A stretch of 64,000 nt of DNA from Kribbella sp. VKM Ac-2568 (GTDB lineage: Bacteria > Actinomycetota > Actinomycetes > Propionibacteriales > Kribbellaceae): positions 372,001-436,000 of the forward strand of contig NZ_SLVF01000003.1 of the NCBI RefSeq assembly GCF_004345365.1, given 5' to 3'. How positions within the stretch are numbered: position 1 is the stretch's first letter; every line of letters starts with the position of its first letter. Shown piece after piece: positions 1-7,632 of the stretch. The notes under the pieces are model-generated. The model made no database searches. It saw only the letters and a list, made by a program, of their open reading frames with translations, and was not told the origin of the DNA. The translations under genes and the position numbers were made by a program.

Positions 1-1
1 C

Positions 2-613
2 CCCTACACGCTCGCGCGATTCGTGGCCGACCTCGAGACGATCCGCCACCACACCGGCGAGGAGAAGGTGCACCTGCTCGGCCATTCCTGGGGCGCCGTC
101 CTCGCCCTCGAGTACACCCAGGCGCACCCGGATCGAGTCGACCGCCTCCTCCTCGTCTCCAGCGTCGGCCTGGACGGACCACCTCCGTCGTACCGGCAGC
201 GCGTTGCGGAGATCCTCGCGGCGGAGCCCTGCGAGGACGAGTGGCTAGCGCGGATCTCCACTGGATTCGCCGATCGCTCCACCGCACTCAGCCAAGCGCG
301 CCAGCTCAACACCCCCAGATTCGAGCCGAACAAGGTATGCGCCGAGGCCCTCCTCGCCGAAGTACGGGCATTGCCCGACCGCATCACGCCCTGCTGCAAG
401 GTCACCTCGCCGACGCTGATCATTCACGGCGCTCGCGACCTCCGACCGCCAGCCGTCACCGACTCCCTGCTGGTTGCCCTACCGAACGCCCAGCGCGCCA
501 TCCTCCCCGACGCAGCCCACTACCCGTGGCTCGAAAACCCGGAGCGCTTCCGACGACTCACCCGCGCCTTCCTACTCCGACAGGCTGCCTACGGCGCAAC
601 GGCGGTTGAGTAG
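2..613 (+). CDS. Alpha/beta hydrolase, proline iminopeptidase-like, 5' partial
   Basis: The reading frame is already open at the left edge, so the N-terminus lies outside the window. The visible part has the nucleophile elbow GHSWGA followed by the helix LALEYTQAHPDRV. Late in the protein come the acid region (HGARDLRPP) and a catalytic His candidate (DAAHYPWLENPERF). This layout fits the alpha/beta-hydrolase fold and resembles proline iminopeptidases and related serine hydrolases. The substrate cannot be read from sequence. The last 25 bases overlap the 3' end of the convergent methyltransferase gene. Confidence 0.85.
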   Translation, partial: PYTLARFVADLETIRHHTGEEKVHLLGHSWGAVLALEYTQAHPDRVDRLLLVSSVGLDGPPPSYRQRVAEILAAEPCEDEWLARISTGFADRSTALSQARQLNTPRFEPNKVCAEALLAEVRALPDRITPCCKVTSPTLIIHGARDLRPPAVTDSLLVALPNAQRAILPDAAHYPWLENPERFRRLTRAFLLRQAAYGATAVE

Positions 614-1377
614 AGGACCGTGCCGGACTCTACGAACGCCTCCGGCGAGAGCTTGCTCAACTCCCTCTCGGCAGCCACCAAGCACTCTGTACGCCGATCC
701 GCCGCCAGCAGGTCGATCCGCCGAGCCATCGCCCCGATCACCTGCGAGTGAGCCAGAAACTCGGCAGCAGTCGGCTGGTGATGAAACCGCTCGACCGTGA
801 TCTCAACAGACACGAATCCAGCGTCCTGCAAGGCGATCCGGAGCTCCGCCGGATCCGACGTGGTGTCGTTCGACGGCATCTGGGGCGAGGGATCAGGCGG
901 CGCCTGAAAATCGTCGATCACCCGCACCCACACGTCGTACGCCGGATGCGGGTCGTGCCCGGACCAGGTGACCGCCGCGAAGGAACCACTCGGCACCAGC
1001 GTCCGGCGTACCTCGGCAAGGGCCGCAGGTAGATCGGGGATATGGAAGAGGACGAACGGCATCACCACGGCGTCGAGGACTCCGGCGCGGAACGGCAACG
1101 CCTGTGCGTCGGCGACCACCCGGTCGAACCGAGCCGGCGCCTGCCTGAGCATCGCCTCGGTCAGATCAGCCCCGATCACCTCGGCCTGCGGCGCGAGGGC
1201 GGCGAGATGCGACAGCAGACGACCCGGACCACACCCCACCTCGGCCACCCGTCGCGCCTGTTCGAGCGACAACCGATCCGCCACCGCCCGAGCGTGCACC
1301 GCGAGCACGTCGGCCCACTTCCCGTCGTACGTCGTCGCGACGCGGCTGTAGTTGTCCCGGATCGAAGCCGTACTCAT
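589..1377 (-). CDS. SAM-dependent methyltransferase, class I (Methyltransf_11/25)
   Basis: This 262-residue protein has the Rossmann-like SAM-binding core. Motif I is VAEVGCGPGRLLSHLAA (about residues 43-59), an acidic residue ends strand 2 (VIGADLTEAML), and FDRVVADAQALPF with VLDAVVMPFVLFHIPD gives the later motifs. It probably methylates a small molecule, but the acceptor is unknown. The ATG at 1375-1377 is a reasonable start. It is convergent with the upstream hydrolase and lies 5 bases from the DUF2785 gene on the same strand, so the two may be co-transcribed. Confidence 0.85.
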   Translation of the reverse strand: MSTASIRDNYSRVATTYDGKWADVLAVHARAVADRLSLEQARRVAEVGCGPGRLLSHLAALAPQAEVIGADLTEAMLRQAPARFDRVVADAQALPFRAGVLDAVVMPFVLFHIPDLPAALAEVRRTLVPSGSFAAVTWSGHDPHPAYDVWVRVIDDFQAPPDPSPQMPSNDTTSDPAELRIALQDAGFVSVEITVERFHHQPTAAEFLAHSQVIGAMARRIDLLAADRRTECLVAAERELSKLSPEAFVESGTVLYSTAVAP

Positions 1378-1382
1378 GCCGG

Positions 1383-2189
1383 TCAGAAGTAGTACGGCGT
1401 GACGGTCTGGAAGAACTCGACCAGGCGGGCCTTGACCACGTCGCGATGGGGAACCTCGGTGCGCGGGTTGTCATCGTCCAGGTGTACGCCGTGGTCGAGC
1501 ATCAGGTAGACGACGCGCAGGGTGCGGAGGGTGTTCGACATCTCCGCGGGAATGCCGTCGGGATACCCGCCGGCGCGGCCCGCGGCTGCGGCCCGGATCG
1601 CGGGATCGAGCCAGGCGGTCGCTTCCTCCTCGGCCAGATCAGAGCGAGTCAGCGCGACCGAGAGGGCATACCCCAGCCGATCGTCCTCCAGATCCCGGAA
1701 GACGTGCTCAGTCGGCGTCAGGAGCCGCCCGATGCCCAGCCGGAGCATCTCCACCGGCTCGACGGCAGGCATCCGCGCCAGGGCTGCCAGCAGGTCACCC
1801 CCGTGCGCCACGGCGTGCAACCAGCCCAGCTTGGGGTCGAACCCGCGCAGGTCCTCCTCGGCGACGTACCAGCGCTCGAAGGGCGGCACCCAGTTCGGCT
1901 CGAAGACCCCGGCGGACACGATCGAGTCCAGGATCAACGGCGCGAACGTCCGGGCCTGGATCTCCTCGTCGGCGAACCGGGCGACCATCTCGTCGCCGAG
2001 CGAGCGCAACTGGTCGGCACTGAGTACGCCGGTGCCGATCCAGGTGGCCAGCGTCGCGTACGCCTGGCCGTCGCGGACCAGTGGGTCGGGCGACCGGAGC
2101 AGCACCGAGAGTTCGGCGATGAGATCGCTGAGCGGACGATCGGTCGGTACGGCGAAGCCGTCGGCGCGGACCTGCGCCCAGTCGGTCAT
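1383..2189 (-). CDS. DUF2785 domain protein
   Basis: This 268-residue cytoplasmic protein begins MTDWAQVRADG at 2189. The open frame continues far upstream, but that part is antisense to the ABC permease and is not credible. The sequence is rich in alpha helix and contains DPKLGWLHAVAHGGDLLAALA and RVVYLMLDHGVHLDDDNPR, which match the DUF2785 family as I know it. No catalytic residues are established for the family. The methyltransferase gene follows after 5 bases. Confidence 0.8.
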   Translation of the reverse strand: MTDWAQVRADGFAVPTDRPLSDLIAELSVLLRSPDPLVRDGQAYATLATWIGTGVLSADQLRSLGDEMVARFADEEIQARTFAPLILDSIVSAGVFEPNWVPPFERWYVAEEDLRGFDPKLGWLHAVAHGGDLLAALARMPAVEPVEMLRLGIGRLLTPTEHVFRDLEDDRLGYALSVALTRSDLAEEEATAWLDPAIRAAAAGRAGGYPDGIPAEMSNTLRTLRVVYLMLDHGVHLDDDNPRTEVPHRDVVKARLVEFFQTVTPYYF

Positions 2190-2211
2190 GCGCGGCAGGC
2201 TAACAAAGAGA

Positions 2212-2256
2212 ACGGCCCGTGGGACATCTGAGAAAACCAGATGTTCCACGGGCCGT
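2212..2256 (-). terminator. Rho-independent terminator of the ABC exporter operon
   Basis: ACGGCCCGTGG (2212-2222) and ACATCT (2224-2229) pair with AGATGT (2239-2244) and CCACGGGCCGT (2246-2256). The single G/T position pairs as a wobble in RNA, giving an 18-bp stem with a 9-base loop. Read on the minus strand, the stem is followed by TTCTCTTTGTT, a proper U-rich tail. It lies between the permease stop and the DUF2785 start. Confidence 0.85.
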
Positions 2257-2326
2257 GGCGGCCAGGACCCCTCAGCCCGGCCGGACCCAGCACCGCCGAG
2301 CCGCAAGGCGACCCGGCGGCCGTTCG

Positions 2327-3091
2327 TCAGGCGTCGCGCTTGCTGGCGGTGATCAGGGCGATCACCAGGATGCCGATGCTCCAGGCCGCGAAGTACGCCA
2401 TCGCCCACCACGGTGACAGCGCGGTGCTGGCGCCGGCGGCGTCGGCACCGGCCAGGCCCATGTCCTGGCCACCGTTGAGGAACTGGTTCGCGTTGGTGAA
2501 CGGCGTCCACTTCTGCAGGTCGTCGCCGATCTTCGGGATCAGCGGCAGCAGGCTCTCGACCAGCAGCGGCCACAGGATCAGGATCGCGATCGCACCGGCG
2601 CTCTGCCGGATCAGGATGCCGACCGCGACCGCGAAGATCGCGGCGAAGCCGTAGACCAGGCCCTGACCGAACATCAGCCGCCACTCGGCCGCGGTGTCGA
2701 TCTTCATGTCCGCGCCGCTGGCGAGCAGGCTGCCGATCGCCCAGGAGCCCCAGGAGGCGACCAGGCCTACGACAGCGGCCAGCGTGGCGACCACGATGGT
2801 CTTGTTGAGCAGCAGGGCCGCACGCTGCGGAACGGCCTGGAAGCTGGTCCGGATGGTGCCGAACCGGTACTCGGTGGTGACGGCCAGCGCGGCCATCACC
2901 ATGATGACCATCTGCCCGAGGCCGACGCCGAACTGCGTCATGGCCGGGGTCACCCGCAACTCGTCCGGCCCGGACGCGAAGCCGGTGGCCAGGGCGGCCA
3001 GGCCGATGGACAGCACGGCGGCGACGATCATGCACCACCACGGCGACCGGGTGGAGAAGAGCTTGATGCGCTCGACGGTGATCAGCGACAT
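2327..3091 (-). CDS. ABC-2 type transporter permease
   Basis: This 254-residue integral membrane protein starts MSLITVERIKLFSTRSPWW. The family typically has a short cytoplasmic amphipathic segment followed by about six membrane spans, and the hydrophobic stretches here fit that. The ATG at 3091 lies one base past the ATPase stop and has AGGAGG inside the ATPase end. The longer upstream frame is overlap with the ATPase gene. It forms an exporter with the adjacent ATPase. The substrate is unknown; Streptomyces and Bacillus relatives are often drug or peptide exporters. Confidence 0.88.
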   Translation of the reverse strand: MSLITVERIKLFSTRSPWWCMIVAAVLSIGLAALATGFASGPDELRVTPAMTQFGVGLGQMVIMVMAALAVTTEYRFGTIRTSFQAVPQRAALLLNKTIVVATLAAVVGLVASWGSWAIGSLLASGADMKIDTAAEWRLMFGQGLVYGFAAIFAVAVGILIRQSAGAIAILILWPLLVESLLPLIPKIGDDLQKWTPFTNANQFLNGGQDMGLAGADAAGASTALSPWWAMAYFAAWSIGILVIALITASKRDA

Positions 3092-3092
3092 G

Positions 3093-4094
3093 TCAGTTGT
3101 CCTCCTTCGGCCCGGCGGCCACCTCGACGCCGGAGACCGGCGGAACCGCGGCGACGTCCGTGACAGCGGCGATCTCGTCATGTGCGTGGTAGTCGACCGA
3201 GTCACCGGTCATCTGCATGAAGGCGGCCTCCAGCGAGCCGCGCTGCAGCGTCAGTTCGTGCAGCACGATGCCCTCAGCGGCGGCGGTCTCACCGATCTTG
3301 TCGGTGGTCACTTCACCCTCGACGAACAGCACCTTGCCCTGGTCCTCGACGTCCTCGATCCGGGTCACCAGGCTCTGCTGCTGCAGGATGCCCTGCAGCT
3401 GGTCGAGCTGCGGGCTGCGCACCTTGACGGTGGTGCCGCTGGCGCGGTCGACGAACTCGTTGGTCGAGCTCTGCGCGATCAGCTTGCCGCGCCCGATCAC
3501 GATCAGTTCCTCGGCGGTCAGCGCCATCTCGGAGAGCAGGTGGCTGGAGACCAGCACGGTCCGGCCCTCACCGGCCAGCCGGTGCATGAAAGTCCGGATC
3601 CAGACGATGCCCTCGGGGTCGAGGCCGTTCACCGGCTCGTCGAAGAGCAGGATCTCCGGGTCGCCGAGCAGGGCGCCGGCGATGCCCAGCCGCTGCGACA
3701 TGCCGAGCGAGTAGGCACCCGCGCGCTTGTTCGCGACGGAGGTCAGGCCGACCATCTCGAGCGCCTTGTCGACGCTGTCCTTGGGAAGCTTGTTGGAGGC
3801 CGCCATCCAGGCCAGGTGAGCGCGGGCCGAGCGGTTCGGGTGCACCCACTTGGCGTCCAGCAGGGCGCCGATCTTGGTCAGCGGCTGCCGCAGGTCGCGG
3901 TAGCGCTGCCCGTCGATCCGGACGTCACCGGCGGTCGGGGTGTCGAGCCCCAGGATCATCCGCATCGTGGTCGACTTGCCGGCCCCGTTCGGGCCCAGGA
4001 AGCCGGTCACCTTGCCGGGTTTGACCTCGAAGGACAGGTTGTCAACGGCAACGGTTGCGCCGTATCGCTTGGTGAGGCCTTTTGCCTCGATCAT
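3093..4094 (-). CDS. ABC transporter ATP-binding protein
   Basis: This 333-residue ATPase has Walker A GFLGPNGAGKSTTMRMILGL, signature YSLGMSQRLGIAGALLG, Walker B EILLFDEPVNGLDPEGI and H-loop VLVSSHLLSEM. It carries a C-terminal extension of about 110 residues, typical of the DrrA/CcmA class of drug or lipid exporters. The permease gene follows one base after the stop and is translationally coupled. The two subunits form an ABC-2 exporter at the cytoplasmic membrane. Confidence 0.92.
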   Translation of the reverse strand: MIEAKGLTKRYGATVAVDNLSFEVKPGKVTGFLGPNGAGKSTTMRMILGLDTPTAGDVRIDGQRYRDLRQPLTKIGALLDAKWVHPNRSARAHLAWMAASNKLPKDSVDKALEMVGLTSVANKRAGAYSLGMSQRLGIAGALLGDPEILLFDEPVNGLDPEGIVWIRTFMHRLAGEGRTVLVSSHLLSEMALTAEELIVIGRGKLIAQSSTNEFVDRASGTTVKVRSPQLDQLQGILQQQSLVTRIEDVEDQGKVLFVEGEVTTDKIGETAAAEGIVLHELTLQRGSLEAAFMQMTGDSVDYHAHDEIAAVTDVAAVPPVSGVEVAAGPKEDN

Positions 4095-4450
4095 CGCCGT
4101 ACTCCTCGTTCGGTGGCGCGCCAGTATGTCCTCGGGCGGGCTGTGTCTACCCCAGTATCAAGGTCGGTCCGGGTCAAAGCATCGAACCCGGGGCGGATCC
4201 GCAGTGTCCACCTGTGGATGGATTCTGCCGTCCGTGATCGTGCTGATGCCATCGGTTAACCCCCTGACCCGTCCCCCACGATCCCTCACCGGCGGGACGG
4301 GTACATCCGACCAAAGTCGACGGCCGATCGACGAATGACCACGCCGGCAACAGTTCCGGAGTACGGCGGAGACTCAGGGAAACCGCTTGTCCGGCAGTGA
4401 TCTGGTGGTCACTGTCAGCTGATGGTCGCCACCTTGTGCGGACAAGACGA
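4095..4450. other. Intergenic region, no gene seen
   Basis: About 356 bases lie between the ABC ATPase start and the hppA terminator. The only open frames are arginine-rich antisense reading of non-coding DNA without ribosome sites. The region should hold the promoter of the minus-strand ABC operon near 4095-4200, but I could not pick a convincing -10/-35 pair. Confidence 0.4.
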
Positions 4451-4480
4451 AGGGCCCGCCGGAGTGATCCGGCGGGCCCT
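4451..4480 (-). terminator. Terminator hairpin after hppA
   Basis: AGGGCCCGCCGGA (4451-4463) pairs perfectly with TCCGGCGGGCCCT (4468-4480) around a GTGA loop. It lies 53 bases past the hppA stop in the direction of transcription. The minus-strand sequence after it (TCGTCTTGTC) is only weakly T-rich. Confidence 0.75.
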
Positions 4481-4533
4481 CGCTTCAAATGTTCAAGCAG
4501 TCGTTCGATCCTGGCCATCAGGCCGTGGGCCGA

Positions 4534-6837
4534 TCAGGCTGCGGCGTTCACCTCGGCCGGGGTGTCGGAGATGACCGACTCCCGGCGCTTGGAGACCACC
4601 ACGGCCACGACGATGATCAGCAGCGCGGCGACCGCGATGATGATCCGCAGCGGCGTGTTGGTGTCCTCGCCGATGCTGGACATGCCCACGACGGCCGGTG
4701 CGATCAGCACGGAGACCAGGTTCATCACCTTGATCAGCGGGTTGATGGCCGGGCCGGCGGTGTCCTTGAACGGGTCGCCCACGGTGTCACCGATGATGGT
4801 GGCCTCGTGCGCCGGCGAACCCTTGCCGCCGTGGTTGCCGTCCTCGACCAGCTTCTTCGCGTTGTCCCAGGCGCCACCGGAGTTGGCCAGGAAGACGGCC
4901 ATCAGGGTGCCGGTGGCGATCGCGCCGGCCAGGTAGCCGGCCAGCGCCGAGGCGCCCAGACCGAAGCCGACCGCGATCGGGGCCGCGAGCGCGAGCAGAC
5001 CGGGGGTGGCCAGCTCACGCAGCGAGTCGCGGGTGCAGATGTCGACGACCTTGCCGTACTCCGGCTTGCCGGTGCCGTCCATGATCCCGGGGATGTCGCG
5101 GAACTGGCGACGCACCTCGTAGACGACCGCACCGGCGGCGCGGCCGACGGCGTTGATCGCGAGCCCGGAGAACATGAACACGACGGCCGCACCGATGATC
5201 AGGCCGACCAGGGTGGACGGGTCGAAGACGAGCGCGTCCGCGTTGAACGCGGCGTCCCCGGCGTCGTTCAGCACCGAGTAGATCGAGTCGGTGTAGGACC
5301 CGAACAGCGCGGTCGCCGCGAGCACCGCGGTGGCGATCGCGATGCCCTTGGTGATGGCCTTGGTGGTGTTGCCGACGGCGTCCAGCTCGGTCAGGATCTG
5401 GGCCGCCTCGCCGTCCACGTCGCCGGACATCTCGGCGATGCCCTGCGCGTTGTCGGAGACCGGGCCGAAGGTGTCCATCGCGACGATGACGCCGACGGTG
5501 GTGAGCAGACCACAACCGGCCAGCGCGATCGCGAACAGCGCGACCACACCGGAACCACCGACCAGGAAGGCGCCGTACACGGCGGCGGCGATCACCAGCG
5601 CGGTGTAGACGGCGGACTCGAAGCCGACCGAGATACCCGACAGGATCACGGTCGCGGCGCCGGTCAGCGAGGTCTTGCCGACGTCCTGGACCGGCTTGTC
5701 CTCGGTACCGGTGAAGTAGCCGGTCAGCGCCAGGATGATCGCTGCCAGCACGATGCCGATGATCACCGAGACGGTGGCGATGACCCGGGGGTCACCGTCG
5801 TTGGCCGCGATCGCCTCGGTGGCACCCGTCAGGTCGCCGAAGTTGGCCGGCAGGTAGACGAAGGCGGCGATCGTACAGAGCACCGCGGAGATCAGCGCCG
5901 AGATGTAGAAGGCCCGGTTGATCGTGCGCAGGCCGTTCTCGCCGGCCCGCGGCTTGGTCAGGTAGACACCGATCACCGCGGTGACGGCGCCGAGGGCCGG
6001 CACGATCAGCGGGAAGATCAGGCCCTGCTCACCGAAGGCGGCCTTGCCCAGGATCAGCGAGGCGACCAGCATGACGGCGTACGACTCGAACAGGTCCGCG
6101 GCCATACCGGCGCAGTCACCGACGTTGTCGCCCACGTTGTCGGCGATGGTCGCCGCGTTGCGGGGGTCGTCCTCGGGGATGTTCTGCTCGACCTTGCCGA
6201 CCAGGTCGGCGCCGACGTCGGCGGCCTTGGTGAAGATACCGCCGCCGACCCGCATGAACATGGCGAGCATGGCGGCACCGAAGCCGAAGCCTTCGAGCAC
6301 GGTCGGGGCGTCACCCTTGAAGAGCAGCACCACCAGGGCGGCACCGAAGAGGCCGAGCCCCACGGTGAACATCCCGACGGTCCCACCGGTCCGGAACGCC
6401 ACCCGCATGGCGGGTTCGCGGCCCTCGTCCCGCGCGGCGGCGGCGACCCGGACGTTGGCCCGGGTCGCGAGCCACATGCCCAGGTAGCCGATGGTGGCGG
6501 AGAAGCCCGCGCCGACCAGGAAGAAGACCGAGCGGAAGATCTTCAGCGTGGTCTCGTTGCCGTCGCCGTGCACCGGCAACAGGAACAGCAGCAGGAAAGC
6601 CACCACGGCGAAGACCGACAGTGTCTTGAACTGCCGGGACAAATAGGCCGCGGCGCCTTCCTGAACCGCCAAAGCGATGGTCTTCATGTTCTCGGTGCCA
6701 TCGTTCGCGGCAAGCACCTGACCGCGGAACACCATCGCGATGGCGACCGCGAAGATCGCGATCACTCCGACGATGATGACCAGCGTGGTGTTGCTCGACG
6801 AAAGATCCACCGCTTGTACAGCAAGCAGCGCGGACAT
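4534..6837 (-). CDS. hppA: Membrane-bound proton-translocating pyrophosphatase, K+-independent type
   Basis: This 767-residue polytopic enzyme hydrolyses pyrophosphate and pumps H+ across the cytoplasmic membrane. The signature run is present (GGGIFTKAADVGADLVGKVE, then EDDPRNAATIADNVGDNVGD), as is GDTVGDPFKDTAGPAINPLIK near the C-terminus. The motif GNTTKAITKG carries Lys at residue 493 (codon 5359-5361), where K+-dependent enzymes have Ala, so this should be the K+-independent H+-pump class. The start MSALLAVQAV at 6837 has AAGGAGGA just upstream; an earlier in-frame ATG at 6894 has no such site. In Streptomyces this gene also sits next to bldG. Confidence 0.96.
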   Translation of the reverse strand: MSALLAVQAVDLSSSNTTLVIIVGVIAIFAVAIAMVFRGQVLAANDGTENMKTIALAVQEGAAAYLSRQFKTLSVFAVVAFLLLFLLPVHGDGNETTLKIFRSVFFLVGAGFSATIGYLGMWLATRANVRVAAAARDEGREPAMRVAFRTGGTVGMFTVGLGLFGAALVVLLFKGDAPTVLEGFGFGAAMLAMFMRVGGGIFTKAADVGADLVGKVEQNIPEDDPRNAATIADNVGDNVGDCAGMAADLFESYAVMLVASLILGKAAFGEQGLIFPLIVPALGAVTAVIGVYLTKPRAGENGLRTINRAFYISALISAVLCTIAAFVYLPANFGDLTGATEAIAANDGDPRVIATVSVIIGIVLAAIILALTGYFTGTEDKPVQDVGKTSLTGAATVILSGISVGFESAVYTALVIAAAVYGAFLVGGSGVVALFAIALAGCGLLTTVGVIVAMDTFGPVSDNAQGIAEMSGDVDGEAAQILTELDAVGNTTKAITKGIAIATAVLAATALFGSYTDSIYSVLNDAGDAAFNADALVFDPSTLVGLIIGAAVVFMFSGLAINAVGRAAGAVVYEVRRQFRDIPGIMDGTGKPEYGKVVDICTRDSLRELATPGLLALAAPIAVGFGLGASALAGYLAGAIATGTLMAVFLANSGGAWDNAKKLVEDGNHGGKGSPAHEATIIGDTVGDPFKDTAGPAINPLIKVMNLVSVLIAPAVVGMSSIGEDTNTPLRIIIAVAALLIIVVAVVVSKRRESVISDTPAEVNAAA

Positions 6838-7085
6838 CCGTCCTCCTTGTTGGCAACCCTCAGGGCTGAACGGCCCCCGTACTGCCGCATCCATAGGGTT
6901 GAGAATTACGACACAGCGCCAATGGCCTGACGCGGTGGGTCACTCTAACGGGTATCCGACCAGACCTGACGACAGGGTGGTCTACGCCATACCCACGTCA
7001 GACGGCAAACCTGGCACCGGATTCGTTCTCCACCCCGTCACCCCGCTCACCGTCAGTGATCCTCAGGACACCTTTTCGCTCCGCC

Positions 7086-7445
7086 TCAGATCGCCGAGGC
7101 GACGTCGGGGTGGATCTCGAAGACCTTTGTCAGGCCGGTGATCCGGAAGATCTTGAGCAGCCGTTCCTGGGTACAGACCAGCGACAGCGAGCCGTCGTGG
7201 GTCCGCACCCGTTTGAGTCCGCCGACCAGCACACCGAGCGCGGTGGAATCCAGGAACTCCACCCTTTCAAGGTCCACGACGAGGTGGTACTGCCCCGCGT
7301 CGACCAACGAGACGATGGTCTCGCGGAGCTTCGGTGCGGTGTAGACGTCGATCTCCCCACCCACCTCGACGACGGTGCGCCCACCCTCCGTGCGCGTCGT
7401 CAGCGACAGATCCACTTCGGCCTCCGATCCCGTGAACTGTTGCAT
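7086..7445 (-). CDS. bldG: Anti-sigma factor antagonist with STAS domain, BldG-like
   Basis: This 119-residue single STAS domain is close to Streptomyces BldG in remembered sequence: [54 protein letters not shown] and [14 protein letters not shown]. The phosphorylatable serine is S67 in the DST motif (residues 66-68), equivalent to Ser57 of BldG, which has a shorter N-terminus. Such proteins bind an anti-sigma kinase and release sigma factors during development and stress. The Streptomyces partner gene apgA normally follows bldG, but no such gene is present here: 248 bases later comes hppA. The helicase gene is divergent, as in Streptomyces. Confidence 0.92.
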   Translation of the reverse strand: MQQFTGSEAEVDLSLTTRTEGGRTVVEVGGEIDVYTAPKLRETIVSLVDAGQYHLVVDLERVEFLDSTALGVLVGGLKRVRTHDGSLSLVCTQERLLKIFRITGLTKVFEIHPDVASAI

Positions 7446-7619
7446 TCAACCATGTACGGACCGTGAGAAGGGCCGTGTGCGAAAACTCTTTCATTCCGGC
7501 TCTCCCCGCGTCGACCCACCTGGTGAAAAAGACCTGTGCATCCGCATTCGCACACGCGTTCCGCATCCGGCCGTGCACTCTCAGCCCGCGCGAAGACATC
7601 CCTTGTCCTAGGGAACTAC

Positions 7620-7632
7620 TAGGGTCGAAGGC
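7620..7632 (+). promoter_or_regulatory. -10 element of a leaderless promoter
   Basis: TAGGGT at 7620-7625 ends 7 bases before the helicase ATG at 7633, and no Shine-Dalgarno sequence precedes that ATG. This is the standard actinobacterial arrangement for a transcript that begins at the start codon. Confidence 0.55.

Noticed and set aside
2190..3041. N-terminal extension of the DUF2785 gene into the ABC permease
   Set aside because: The added residues are antisense-style Arg/Gly/His-rich sequence in another frame of the permease and cross the strong terminator at 2212-2256.
4489..6930. 813-codon open frame on the plus strand
   Set aside because: It is fully antisense to hppA, very rich in Gly/Asp/Arg/Gln, and has no ribosome site. 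Long antisense frames are normal in GC-rich DNA.
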